Translations under genes and position numbers: made by a program
In this document: piece by piece, positions 1 to 6,648 of the stretch
How positions within the stretch are numbered: position 1 is the first letter of the stretch
How the letters are laid out: every line of letters begins with the position of its first letter
Assembly: GCA_030643345.1 (NCBI GenBank)
Contig: DAOWMA010000121.1
Location: 1 to 6,716 of the forward strand
Length of the DNA: 6,716 bases
Direction of reading: 5' to 3'
From: Spirochaetaceae bacterium
GTDB taxonomy: Bacteria > Spirochaetota > Spirochaetia > B11-G9
Notes under the pieces: generated by a model
What the model was told of the DNA's origin: nothing
The model's database searches: none
What the model saw: only the letters and a program-made list of their open reading frames with translations

Positions 1-24
1 AATATAAAAATAAAAAACTTTTTC

Positions 25-53
25 TTGACAGATCCATTATTGCAGTTTAAACT
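25..53 (+). promoter_or_regulatory. Sigma70-type promoter of the operon
   Basis: A perfect -35 hexamer TTGACA lies at 25-30, and 17 bases later TAAACT at 48-53 matches four of six positions of the TATAAT -10 box. The 24 bases before it are A/T runs that could act as an UP element. Transcription would begin near position 60, leaving a leader of about 40 bases before the regulator start at 100. It is the only convincing promoter in the window, so it probably drives all six genes. The call rests on consensus matching only. Confidence 0.72.
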
Positions 54-72
54 ACATATTAAGTCTTCTAGA

Positions 73-93
73 TCTCTATATATCTATAAGAGA
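73..93 (+). promoter_or_regulatory. Imperfect inverted repeat in leader: possible hairpin or operator
   Basis: TCTCTATA at 73-80 can pair with TATAAGAGA at 85-93, with one bulged A at 88 and a four-base loop. It lies just downstream of the predicted transcription start, and its right arm runs into the ribosome binding site of the regulator gene. It could be an operator for the GntR-family regulator or a weak leader hairpin that masks the ribosome site. The sequence is AT-rich, so chance is a real alternative. Confidence 0.25.
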
Positions 94-96
94 GGG
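90..96 (+). promoter_or_regulatory. Ribosome binding site that sets the regulator start
   Basis: GAGAGGG lies four bases before ATG 100. This supports ATG 100 as the start, not the in-frame TTG at 25, which is the -35 box of the promoter and would lie outside the transcript. Confidence 0.6.
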
Positions 97-99
97 AAA

Positions 100-900
100 A
101 TGGGAAAACAACTAAGGTATTTGGAAATTGCACAAATTATTAAAGCTAAAATTCGGAATGGGACCTATCCCCAGGGAAAAAGCCTTCCCAGTCAGAAAGA
201 ACTTTCAGATATTTTCTCCACATCGATAATGACTGCCCGACAGGCTCTTGCAGTCTTAGTGGAGGAAGGGCTAATTACCATTGTTCATGGTGTGGGTACT
301 TTTGTTTCTGCACCGCAATTTCATTCAAACGATATCAGCCTGCAGGGTTTTCAGAATGAAATGGATAGACAGAAGATAAAAATACTTAATACAATTGTCA
401 GTAAGGAATACGGACTTTCAAAACCTGTTCTCAACACACTTTTTAATGATAAGGGCCTTCATTTTTCCTCCCTTACCCGTCTGCGTACTCTCGGGGACAT
501 TCCTGTTATTCTTCAACGTTCCTATGTGTCTGATGAAAACAAAGTTGTTATTGAAAACTATTTAAAAGAAAATTCTCTGTACCAGTTATTTACCGAAGAA
601 ACAAACATAATGATAGCCCAGGGTCAGGAGATTGTTTCTCCCGTATTACTTCAGAAGCAGGAGCTTGAATTGCTACAGTTGAAAGGTCCCTGTACAGCAT
701 TTCGAACCAGACGAATCAGTATTAGTCTGAATGACAAAGTGGTACTTTATGATGAAGCATATCTACCGGAACCTTATGTGATTATGGCTTCACGAAAGCA
801 GGGTAAAATCAATAAATTCAAATACATAATAAATAAAGAAGGGACGTTGAACTCAATAATGAGTTTTAATGACCCGGATTTATGGGAGGATCTGATTTAG
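100..900 (+). CDS. GntR-family (HutC/UTRA subfamily) transcriptional regulator
   Basis: A 266-residue DNA-binding regulator of the sugar operon that follows. Residues about 5-73 form a GntR winged helix-turn-helix: LEIAQIIKAKIRNGTY, then the typical LPSQKELSDIFS and TARQALAVLVEEGLI, ending with the wing motif GVGTFV. Residues about 80-240 look like a UTRA effector-binding domain, with the expected conserved stretches TRLRTLGDIPV, SLYQLF and YDEAYLP. UTRA domains usually bind small sugars, sugar phosphates or similar metabolites, so the likely signal is the imported compound or its kinase product. A short C-terminal tail follows the UTRA end. The gene is first in the operon, with one base between its stop and the ATPase ATG, so it is probably autoregulated, most likely as a repressor. 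The start at 100 is chosen for its ribosome site and because GntR proteins begin just before the first helix. The effector is unknown. Confidence 0.9.
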   Translation: MGKQLRYLEIAQIIKAKIRNGTYPQGKSLPSQKELSDIFSTSIMTARQALAVLVEEGLITIVHGVGTFVSAPQFHSNDISLQGFQNEMDRQKIKILNTIVSKEYGLSKPVLNTLFNDKGLHFSSLTRLRTLGDIPVILQRSYVSDENKVVIENYLKENSLYQLFTEETNIMIAQGQEIVSPVLLQKQELELLQLKGPCTAFRTRRISISLNDKVVLYDEAYLPEPYVIMASRKQGKINKFKYIINKEGTLNSIMSFNDPDLWEDLI

Positions 901-901
901 T

Positions 902-2398
902 ATGGCGGATGTAGATGTATTGAAAATTACTAATCTCGGAAAAAGCTATCCGGGAGTTCAGGCCCTTAAAGGTGTGAATCTCTCATTTCGAAAGGGAGAG
1001 GTCCATGGTTTAATTGGAGAGAATGGTGCAGGGAAATCAACATTGATTAAAATCCTTGCAGGAGTAGTCAAATCTGATACAGGAGAGGTTTTCGTAGGAG
1101 GACAATCTGTCGAAATAAAGAACAGTGAAGATGCTTCGCAGGCAGGTTTATGCTTCATACACCAGGAATTAAACCTGGTTGACTACTTCAATGTTATGGA
1201 GAATATCTTTCTAGGTCATAAATACCCGCATAAAATTATCCCGCTTATAGACTGGAAAGTACTGAAGAGAAAGGCAGAAGAGATTCTGGAGCAACTTCAG
1301 GTAAAGATACCTCTAAAAGCTCCAGTAAGTTATCTGTCAGCGGTGGACAGAGCTATGGTAGCCATTGCCCGTGGGTTTGCTGTCTCGGGTGAAATCTATT
1401 TTATGGATGAACCGGCCACTGCGTTAACAGATATTGAAAAGGAAAAATTATTTACCGTCATTGAAAACCTGAAGAATCAGGGAAAGACTGTGGTATATGT
1501 TTCTCATAATCTGGATGATGTTCTACGAATTACTGACCGGATAACAGTGATGAGAGATGGTACTGTTGTTGACTGCTGGCCCACCGGGAAAATGACCAGA
1601 GATTCTCTCATTTCCAGTATGATAGGAAGGAATCTTGAATCAGCCTTTCCCGGGAAGAATTCAAATCCGGGGCAGATTGTCTTTAAAGCGAAAGGTATTA
1701 ATAACAAACATATCCACAATATAAATATGGAAGTCCATGCCGGAGAAATACTTGGAATTGGAGGTTTGGTCGGTTCAGGGCGGACAGAATTACTGGAACT
1801 GATCTTTGGCGTCACCTCTCTGACAAGTGGACATATGCTTTTGGATGAAAAAGATTATAAACCTGCGTCTCCCAAGGCAGCCATCAATAAAGGAATAGTT
1901 CTTGTTCCGGAAGAACGCAGAAAACAGGGTTTGGTATTAGACCGCTCTATTTATGAGAACATTTCTCTTATGTCTCTGAACCATCTGGCTATGACTGGAT
2001 TTCTGGATCATAAGAAACTGAAAAAAGAGTCGGAGGAAGCCGGCAGAAATGTTCGATTAAAAACGTCAAACTACTCCAATCATGCAGGGACCCTTTCAGG
2101 AGGGAATCAGCAGAAAGTTGTTTTTGCAAAAACTGTGCTGAAACCACCCAGGATGCTTATGCTGGATGAACCCTCGAAAGGTGTTGATGTAGGAGCCCGA
2201 TTTGAAATTTATTCGATCATTCGTGAATTAGCTGCCTCAGGAACGGCAATTATAATAGTCAGTTCCGATTTTAATGAAATACTGGGCCTGGCAGATAAAA
2301 TTCTCTTCATAAAAGAGGGAAAACAGACATTCATAATAAAAAACAACAATATGGATCAGGAACGTTACCTGAATTACTGCTATGGGAGGGCAAAATAA
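902..2398 (+). CDS. Sugar ABC transporter ATP-binding protein, two ABC domains (RbsA/MglA/XylG type)
   Basis: A 498-residue cytoplasmic ATPase powering a CUT2-class sugar importer; the length is normal for RbsA-like proteins (about 500). Domain 1 has Walker A GENGAGKST at 39-47, Q-loop around HQEL 87-90, Walker B YFMDEPATAL at 166-174 and switch His in VSHN at 200-203. Its signature is degenerate (LSAVDRAMVAIAR, 145-157). Domain 2 has a degenerate Walker A GLVGSGRTEL at 288-297, a full signature LSGGNQQKV at 398-406, Walker B MLMLDEPSKGVDVGAR at 418-433 and SSDF in place of the switch His. This mix of one good Walker A and one good signature is the family norm, so the protein should be active. 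GGAGGA at 885-890 precedes ATG 902. Its stop overlaps the permease start by one base (TAATG). The transported sugar cannot be read from this subunit. Confidence 0.95.
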   Translation: MADVDVLKITNLGKSYPGVQALKGVNLSFRKGEVHGLIGENGAGKSTLIKILAGVVKSDTGEVFVGGQSVEIKNSEDASQAGLCFIHQELNLVDYFNVMENIFLGHKYPHKIIPLIDWKVLKRKAEEILEQLQVKIPLKAPVSYLSAVDRAMVAIARGFAVSGEIYFMDEPATALTDIEKEKLFTVIENLKNQGKTVVYVSHNLDDVLRITDRITVMRDGTVVDCWPTGKMTRDSLISSMIGRNLESAFPGKNSNPGQIVFKAKGINNKHIHNINMEVHAGEILGIGGLVGSGRTELLELIFGVTSLTSGHMLLDEKDYKPASPKAAINKGIVLVPEERRKQGLVLDRSIYENISLMSLNHLAMTGFLDHKKLKKESEEAGRNVRLKTSNYSNHAGTLSGGNQQKVVFAKTVLKPPRMLMLDEPSKGVDVGARFEIYSIIRELAASGTAIIIVSSDFNEILGLADKILFIKEGKQTFIIKNNNMDQERYLNYCYGRAK

Positions 2399-3372
2399 TG
2401 ACAGTTGAAAAAAAACAAAAAAAAGCCAGCAATGAATTCTCAGCCGGTAAGTTCATAAGGACATGGGGAACACTTCTGGGATTTATACTGCTGCTTTTAA
2501 TATTTACAGTAATCAGACCGGATGTGTTCCCTTCAGGCAGGAATCTGAAAAATGTTATTGAGCAGGTGGCTACCCTTGCCATTGTTGCTTCAGGTGTTAC
2601 CGTAGTGATGGTCACAGGTGATTTCGATCTTTCAGTTGGTGCCATCGCCAGTCTGGTAGGGATAGTCACCGCTATGCTTATGAAAGCTGGTGTCAACACC
2701 CCGTTAAGCATACTGATAGCTCTTCTGCTGGGAACGGGTGCAGGGCTTATCAATGGTGTGTTCATTGCCTATGGAGGATTGTCTGCATTCGTAGGAACTT
2801 TAGCCACAATGACAGCTTTCAGTGGTGTTGCTCTCCTTATTTCCGGAGGTACCACGTTATTCGGACTTCCCGAAAATTTCCGCTTTCTCGGACAGGGAAG
2901 TTTAGGAATCATTCCATTTTCGGTATTAATAATGGTAGCTGCCTTATTAACTGTCTATACTCTTCTGGAACAGACTACATATGGTAGAAGACTATATGCA
3001 ATCGGGGGAAATGCAGAGGTTTCGTTTTTCTCTGGAATTGACACAAAGAAAGTTCGTCTGATGGCTTTTGGCATCTCAGGGTTCTTCGCAGCTATTGGCG
3101 GAATTGTTTTAACAAGCAGACTTTATTCAGCTCACCCCCAGGCAGGATCTCCTTTTATGTTAAATGCCGCGGCAGCTGTTTTTCTGGGAATGACCGCTTT
3201 CAGGGAAGGAGAAGCGAATCTGTTAGGAACCCTTCTAGGGGTTCTTATTATGGGGGTAATGGGAAACGGACTGAATATTATGGGAATCAATACCTATGTT
3301 CAATCGATTCTTACAGGCATTATAATAATTCTCGCTGTCCTCCTATCCAGCCTGGCAAAAAAGAAGGCATAG
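2398..3372 (+). CDS. Sugar ABC transporter permease (RbsC family)
   Basis: A 324-residue inner-membrane permease of the branched-chain/ribose type (BPD_transp_2). The N-terminus is a charged Lys-rich cytoplasmic tail (about 1-18), followed by a first membrane segment at about 24-39 and further hydrophobic segments at about 56-73, 79-97, 103-124, 130-149, 172-190, 222-238, 253-265, 275-290 and 300-319. The family motif DFDLSVGAIASLVG is at 75-88, equivalent to the GGIDLSVGS stretch of RbsC. The ATPase-coupling region VFLGMTAFREGEANLLGTLLG is at 261-281. The length matches RbsC (about 320). Only one permease gene is present, so it presumably forms a homodimer with two copies of the fused ATPase. 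It begins at the ATG inside the ATPase stop, implying translational coupling, and it ends directly against the next ATG. Confidence 0.94.
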   Translation: MTVEKKQKKASNEFSAGKFIRTWGTLLGFILLLLIFTVIRPDVFPSGRNLKNVIEQVATLAIVASGVTVVMVTGDFDLSVGAIASLVGIVTAMLMKAGVNTPLSILIALLLGTGAGLINGVFIAYGGLSAFVGTLATMTAFSGVALLISGGTTLFGLPENFRFLGQGSLGIIPFSVLIMVAALLTVYTLLEQTTYGRRLYAIGGNAEVSFFSGIDTKKVRLMAFGISGFFAAIGGIVLTSRLYSAHPQAGSPFMLNAAAAVFLGMTAFREGEANLLGTLLGVLIMGVMGNGLNIMGINTYVQSILTGIIIILAVLLSSLAKKKA

Positions 3373-4173
3373 ATGCGAACAGAAATATTAAGATTTAGAA
3401 AGGAAGAAGGGTCCCCTCCTCTAATAGGATATCTCCCGGCACTCTATCCGAATCCAGAGGACTTTGAAAGAATAGCGACTATCTGTTTCCAACTGGGACT
3501 AAAGTTCATGGAGGTGGGAATTCCTATCGAAAATCCCTATCTGGATGGTCATATTATTAGCAAAGCCTTAAAGGATCTCAGTCAGAGAAAAACCGAACTG
3601 AAGGAATATCTAAGCGGATCAGGATTAATAGTCCATTCAGCAGGTATGCATGGATTATCCATGCTCTACAATGAAACTCTGGACCTCAATAGTATTGATT
3701 TGATTATCGAAGAATGTAGTAAAACAGATCTTGAGGCAATCCTCGTTCCTAATATAACGGTAGAAAACCGGGAAAACCTATACAGAGCATCTCTGGGTAC
3801 AGGAATTGAAGTAGTAAATTTCATTGGGATTAATCATTCGGAACAGGAAATTGAAGAGATTATCCGACTAACCACAGGATTTCTATATCTACAATCTACT
3901 GGGGGGAGTACCGGGGGTCAGATAACGGGTAATAACAAATTAAAAGAACGACTACTGACCATTAGGAAAAGAGCTGAATCTTATGAATTACCAGTAGCGC
4001 TTGGATTTGGGATTAACACCCCTGATGATGCAAAACTGGCAGCTGATCTGGGTGCTGATGCAGTAATAGTAGGGACCTCATTTCTTAAAGCAGCTCAGGC
4101 AGGTACAGATCTATTCTCCGATTTTTTAAAAGGATTTCATCCATTTCTGGAGGGTACAAAATGCATACAGTGA
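3373..4173 (+). CDS. TrpA-family TIM-barrel protein, probably a sugar-phosphate lyase rather than tryptophan synthase
   Basis: A 266-residue protein, the same length as tryptophan synthase alpha (E. coli TrpA 268), and alignable from memory along its length. Visible landmarks are Glu47 in FMEVGIPIENP (TrpA Glu49, acid/base), Asp58 in LDG (TrpA Asp60), Tyr99-Asn100 (Tyr102 region), Tyr172 (Tyr175), Thr180-Gly181 in loop 6 (Thr183-Gly184), GFGI at 211-214, and VGTS at 233-236 in the phosphate site. TrpA cleaves indole-3-glycerol phosphate to indole and glyceraldehyde 3-phosphate. No trpB or other trp gene is nearby, and the gene sits between a sugar permease and a sugar kinase. TrpA Asp56, a TrpB-contact residue, is Asn54 here, Asp130 is Asn127, and Pro62 is His60. 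A retro-aldol on a phosphorylated sugar is inferred; the family assignment is strong and the substrate unknown. AAGAAGG just upstream serves as ribosome site. The stop lies 13 bases inside the kinase gene. An automatic label of tryptophan synthase would probably mislead. Confidence 0.85.
   Translation: MRTEILRFRKEEGSPPLIGYLPALYPNPEDFERIATICFQLGLKFMEVGIPIENPYLDGHIISKALKDLSQRKTELKEYLSGSGLIVHSAGMHGLSMLYNETLDLNSIDLIIEECSKTDLEAILVPNITVENRENLYRASLGTGIEVVNFIGINHSEQEIEEIIRLTTGFLYLQSTGGSTGGQITGNNKLKERLLTIRKRAESYELPVALGFGINTPDDAKLAADLGADAVIVGTSFLKAAQAGTDLFSDFLKGFHPFLEGTKCIQ
4149..4154 (+). promoter_or_regulatory. Ribosome binding site for the kinase, inside the preceding gene
   Basis: GGAGGG lies six bases before ATG 4161, within the last codons of the TrpA-like gene. 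It supports the overlapping kinase start and suggests coupled translation of the two enzymes. Confidence 0.7.
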
Positions 4174-5672
4174 TTTCGGTAGATATCGGTACAACGGCTG
4201 CTAAAGTATCACTTGTAGAACGCTCCGGGAATATATTACATACTTCTGTCCACTCTTATCCTCTGGAATCGGAAGCTTCCCGAGTAGAACAGGACCCCCT
4301 TCTTTGGTGGGACGCCTTTCGAAAAGGAGTGCACGAAATATACTCCTCTCAGAAAGAAACTGCACCGGAAGCTTTGGTTTTAAGCGGCCAGATGCAGGAC
4401 CTGATCCGTATTTCCAATGGAAGGGTCTTTGGGAATGCAATACTATATTCTGATACCCGGGCCAGAGATGAATGGATTCAGATAAACAAAGATCTGGGAG
4501 AAAATTTTCTTGTGAATACCACAGAGAATCTTTTTGATCCAGCAAGTTTGTCATGCAAGATTCTCTGGTTAAAAAACAATGAAAGCTATAAAATTAATAG
4601 TAAAACAAAAATACTGCTGGGTGCTCATGATTATGTCTGCTGGAAACTGACCAATCGGTATGTAACTGATTATACAAACGCAGCCTCCACAGGTCTGATG
4701 AATTTCAAGTCGAATCGATGGGATTTAAATATTTTGAATTATCTGGGACTTACCAAAGAGAATCTTCCGGAACTGGTCCCTGCTGATGAAATAACAGGAT
4801 GGGTAACTCCGGAGGCTGCCTGGGAAACAGGACTTTCTGAAGGGCTACCGGTTATCCATGGCGCAGGAGATGCCGGCGCATCAACTATCGGAGCAGGAGC
4901 TGGCGAAACAGGTGTAATTTCCTGTTATCTGGGCACTTCCGGCTGGATTGCTGTAACAGGAGAGAGAACAGTCAATCCCGATTCGGGAATTTTTAATTTA
5001 AGGCATCCTGACCCGAACCAGGTGATCAATATCGGTCCCATGCTTACAACCGGAGGAAATGTTGAGTGGGCCCTTAACACTTTTCTGACTGATGGAAACA
5101 ACAGTCTTTCGGATAATATGTTTGATACCTATACAAAGAAGGCAAGCAATGCCCCACCCGGTTCAGGAGGTGTATTTTATCTTCCCTATTTAACTGGAGA
5201 ACGTTCTCCCTTTCGTGACCCGGATGCCCGGGGTGCCTTCATCGGGATGGGACGGGATACCGGACAATCCGAAATGTTTCGGGCCGTGTTGGAAGGAACT
5301 TCGTATTCACTTAAATCGATTCTTGATATGATTTCTCCGGTAAATCAATCGGATAAGCAGATCTACTTATCCGGGGGCGGAGCAAGAGATCCCCTCTGGG
5401 CGGAAATTCTTGCTTCCGTTACAGGATGTACGGTATTGATTACATCCAATGCAAGAGAAACAGGAGTGCTGGGTAATACAGTACTGGCAGGCAGGGCATT
5501 GGGATGGTTTGATACTTACAAACTTCCCCCGGGCTTTTTAAAAATAGAAAAGGAATACCTTCCTGACAAAAAGTTAAATGACTTCTATGCCCATGGAATG
5601 AAGATATTCAAAGAACTGTATCCATCCTTGAAAGAGTCATTCAGGAAAATACCAGATTGGCTAAATCATTGA
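4161..5672 (+). CDS. FGGY-family carbohydrate kinase, xylulokinase-like
   Basis: A 503-residue cytoplasmic kinase that transfers phosphate from ATP to a sugar or polyol. The N-terminal FGGY domain starts with the phosphate motif SVDIGTTAAKV (6-16) and has EQDP at 43-46 and SGQMQD at 75-80. The catalytic base is Asp237 in HGAGDAGAS (233-241), matching XylB Asp233. The C-terminal domain has LGTS 257-260, FYLPYLTGERSPFRDP at 339-354 and the adenosine-site motif SGGGARDPLW at 404-413. Length and order fit XylB (about 484-500) better than glycerol kinase. The substrate loop differs: XylB has GQMHG with His78, while this protein has Gln79-Asp80, so the substrate may not be D-xylulose. The ATG overlaps the end of the TrpA-like gene. 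The kinase product is therefore the natural candidate substrate for that protein. Kinase family sure; sugar specificity not. Confidence 0.92.
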   Translation: MHTVISVDIGTTAAKVSLVERSGNILHTSVHSYPLESEASRVEQDPLLWWDAFRKGVHEIYSSQKETAPEALVLSGQMQDLIRISNGRVFGNAILYSDTRARDEWIQINKDLGENFLVNTTENLFDPASLSCKILWLKNNESYKINSKTKILLGAHDYVCWKLTNRYVTDYTNAASTGLMNFKSNRWDLNILNYLGLTKENLPELVPADEITGWVTPEAAWETGLSEGLPVIHGAGDAGASTIGAGAGETGVISCYLGTSGWIAVTGERTVNPDSGIFNLRHPDPNQVINIGPMLTTGGNVEWALNTFLTDGNNSLSDNMFDTYTKKASNAPPGSGGVFYLPYLTGERSPFRDPDARGAFIGMGRDTGQSEMFRAVLEGTSYSLKSILDMISPVNQSDKQIYLSGGGARDPLWAEILASVTGCTVLITSNARETGVLGNTVLAGRALGWFDTYKLPPGFLKIEKEYLPDKKLNDFYAHGMKIFKELYPSLKESFRKIPDWLNH

Positions 5673-5676
5673 AAAC

Positions 5677-5691
5677 ATACCCATAGGGTAT
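5677..5691 (+). promoter_or_regulatory. Intercistronic palindrome ahead of the binding-protein gene
   Basis: ATACCC at 5677-5682 and GGGTAT at 5686-5691 are perfect inverted repeats separated by ATA. They occupy the only real gap inside the operon (5673-5710). No T-run follows, so it is not a terminator. It could be an operator, or a small RNA hairpin that protects or separates the binding-protein message. No good -35/-10 pair was seen here: TTGAAA at 5669 and TATAAA at 5689 are only 14 bases apart. Confidence 0.4.
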
Positions 5692-5700
5692 AAAAAATAT

Positions 5701-5706
5701 GGAGGA
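5701..5706 (+). promoter_or_regulatory. Strong ribosome binding site that sets the binding-protein start
   Basis: GGAGGA lies four bases before ATG 5711. An in-frame ATG at 5699 overlaps this site and has no ribosome site of its own at the right distance, and starting there would put acidic residues before the signal peptide's Lys-Lys. Confidence 0.8.
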
Positions 5707-5710
5707 AGAT

Positions 5711-6637
5711 ATGAAAAAAATCAGTTTTGTTTTGATCACAGTATTTTTTGCTGTGGTTATCACCACTCCTGTCTTTTCCGGGGGAAGCCCGGAAAAAGGA
5801 CAGGATGTAAAAACGGTAGCAGTCGTAACGCCTTATATGGCAAATGCTACTACTGCTTATGTAATTGAGCAATTCAAGAGTAATGCCTCTGGAAAAGGAT
5901 GGAAAGTCAATGTGTCTGATACGGCAGGGGATTTCGGTCTTCTGGTAAGCCGTATTGAAGATGCTGTAGCACAGAATGTGGATGCAATTGTTCTTGGAAT
6001 GGGAGACCCCGCTCAGATGACGAAAGGCCTTAAATCTGCAGAAGACGCAGGAATTCCCGTATTTGGTCTTGATGCCGGACTCGCTGAGGGAGTAATTCTT
6101 AATATTACATCAGACAATGCCGACCTTGGACGAAAGACAGCCAAACTGTTGGCAGAGGCTATCGGAGAAAAGGGTGATGTAATAATGTATACACATGATC
6201 CCCATCCCGGAGTACGCGCCAGAGCCGTCGGAGCTGAAGAGGTTTTAAACAGTTATCCGGGAATTTCTGTTGTCAATAAATTTCATATTGACGTACCTGG
6301 TCCTGTAGATAATGCCCGGAAGATTACAGAAGATGTAATAACGGCCGACAGTGCCGAACGTGCAATCGCAGGTATCTGGGCTGGATGGGATGAACCTGCC
6401 TATGGAGCAACTCAGGCTTTAGAGGCTTCAGGCCGAATTGATGTAAAGGTTGTCGGTATCGACGGAACCGATTTTGCCAAGGCTGAGATAGATAAGGGCG
6501 GACCATTTGCAGGTACGATTGAACAGGATTTTGATGCAATGGCTGCTAAGCTGGTAGAATTAATTGATGGATATTTTAGCGGTATTACTCCGGAAAGTGA
6601 TTGGTATCAGATTCCTGGAAAGCTCTACAAAAAATAG
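5711..6637 (+). CDS. Periplasmic sugar-binding protein of the ABC importer (RbsB type)
   Basis: A 308-residue exported solute-binding protein (Peripla_BP_4 fold) that delivers the ligand to the permease. Residues 1-23 are a signal peptide: MKK, a hydrophobic core, then VFS with likely signal peptidase I cleavage before GGSPEK. There is no lipobox Cys, so it is soluble in the periplasm. The mature protein starts its first strand at KTVAVVTPYM (34-43). Likely ligand positions, by analogy with RbsB, are Asp121, Asp135-Asn136, Arg169/Arg171, Asp251 in GIDGTD and Gln272 in TIEQDF. At the RbsB NDE site the protein has Trp226-Asp-Glu, so the ligand is probably not simply ribose. It is the last gene of the operon, whereas binding proteins more often come first; the strong ribosome site and upstream palindrome may help raise its level. 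A spirochaete-like signal junction is the main taxonomic clue in the window. Confidence 0.93.
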   Translation: MKKISFVLITVFFAVVITTPVFSGGSPEKGQDVKTVAVVTPYMANATTAYVIEQFKSNASGKGWKVNVSDTAGDFGLLVSRIEDAVAQNVDAIVLGMGDPAQMTKGLKSAEDAGIPVFGLDAGLAEGVILNITSDNADLGRKTAKLLAEAIGEKGDVIMYTHDPHPGVRARAVGAEEVLNSYPGISVVNKFHIDVPGPVDNARKITEDVITADSAERAIAGIWAGWDEPAYGATQALEASGRIDVKVVGIDGTDFAKAEIDKGGPFAGTIEQDFDAMAAKLVELIDGYFSGITPESDWYQIPGKLYKK

Positions 6638-6648
6638 ATTCACTTATG

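Noticed and set aside
25..99. Longer regulator start at TTG 25 adding 25 residues
   Set aside because: The TTG is the first half of the TTGACA -35 box, there is no ribosome site before it, and GntR proteins normally begin near the first helix, which fits ATG 100.
1334..1372. Degenerate first ABC signature (LSAVDRAMVAIAR) and degenerate second Walker A in the ATPase as possible inactivation
   Set aside because: RbsA/MglA-type fused ATPases normally have one consensus and one degenerate site; the remaining motifs are intact.
3373..4173. A true tryptophan synthase alpha subunit for tryptophan biosynthesis
   Set aside because: No trpB or other trp gene is in the window, the gene is coupled to a sugar kinase, and TrpB-contact residues differ. 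It cannot be fully excluded without the rest of the genome.
5669..5694. Internal promoter for the binding-protein gene (TTGAAA and TATAAA)
   Set aside because: The spacing is only 14 bases and no better -35 lies at 16-18 bases from TATAAA.
5699..5710. Longer binding-protein start at ATG 5699
   Set aside because: This ATG overlaps the GGAGGA site that serves ATG 5711, and it would add Met-Glu-Glu-Asp before a standard Met-Lys-Lys signal peptide.
958..6539. Minus-strand open frames at 958-1158, 1504-1815, 2331-2765, 4201-4554, 5666-5872 and 6324-6539
   Set aside because: They lie mostly or wholly opposite well-supported genes, show no recognisable domains or ribosome sites, and have compositions expected of antisense shadows.
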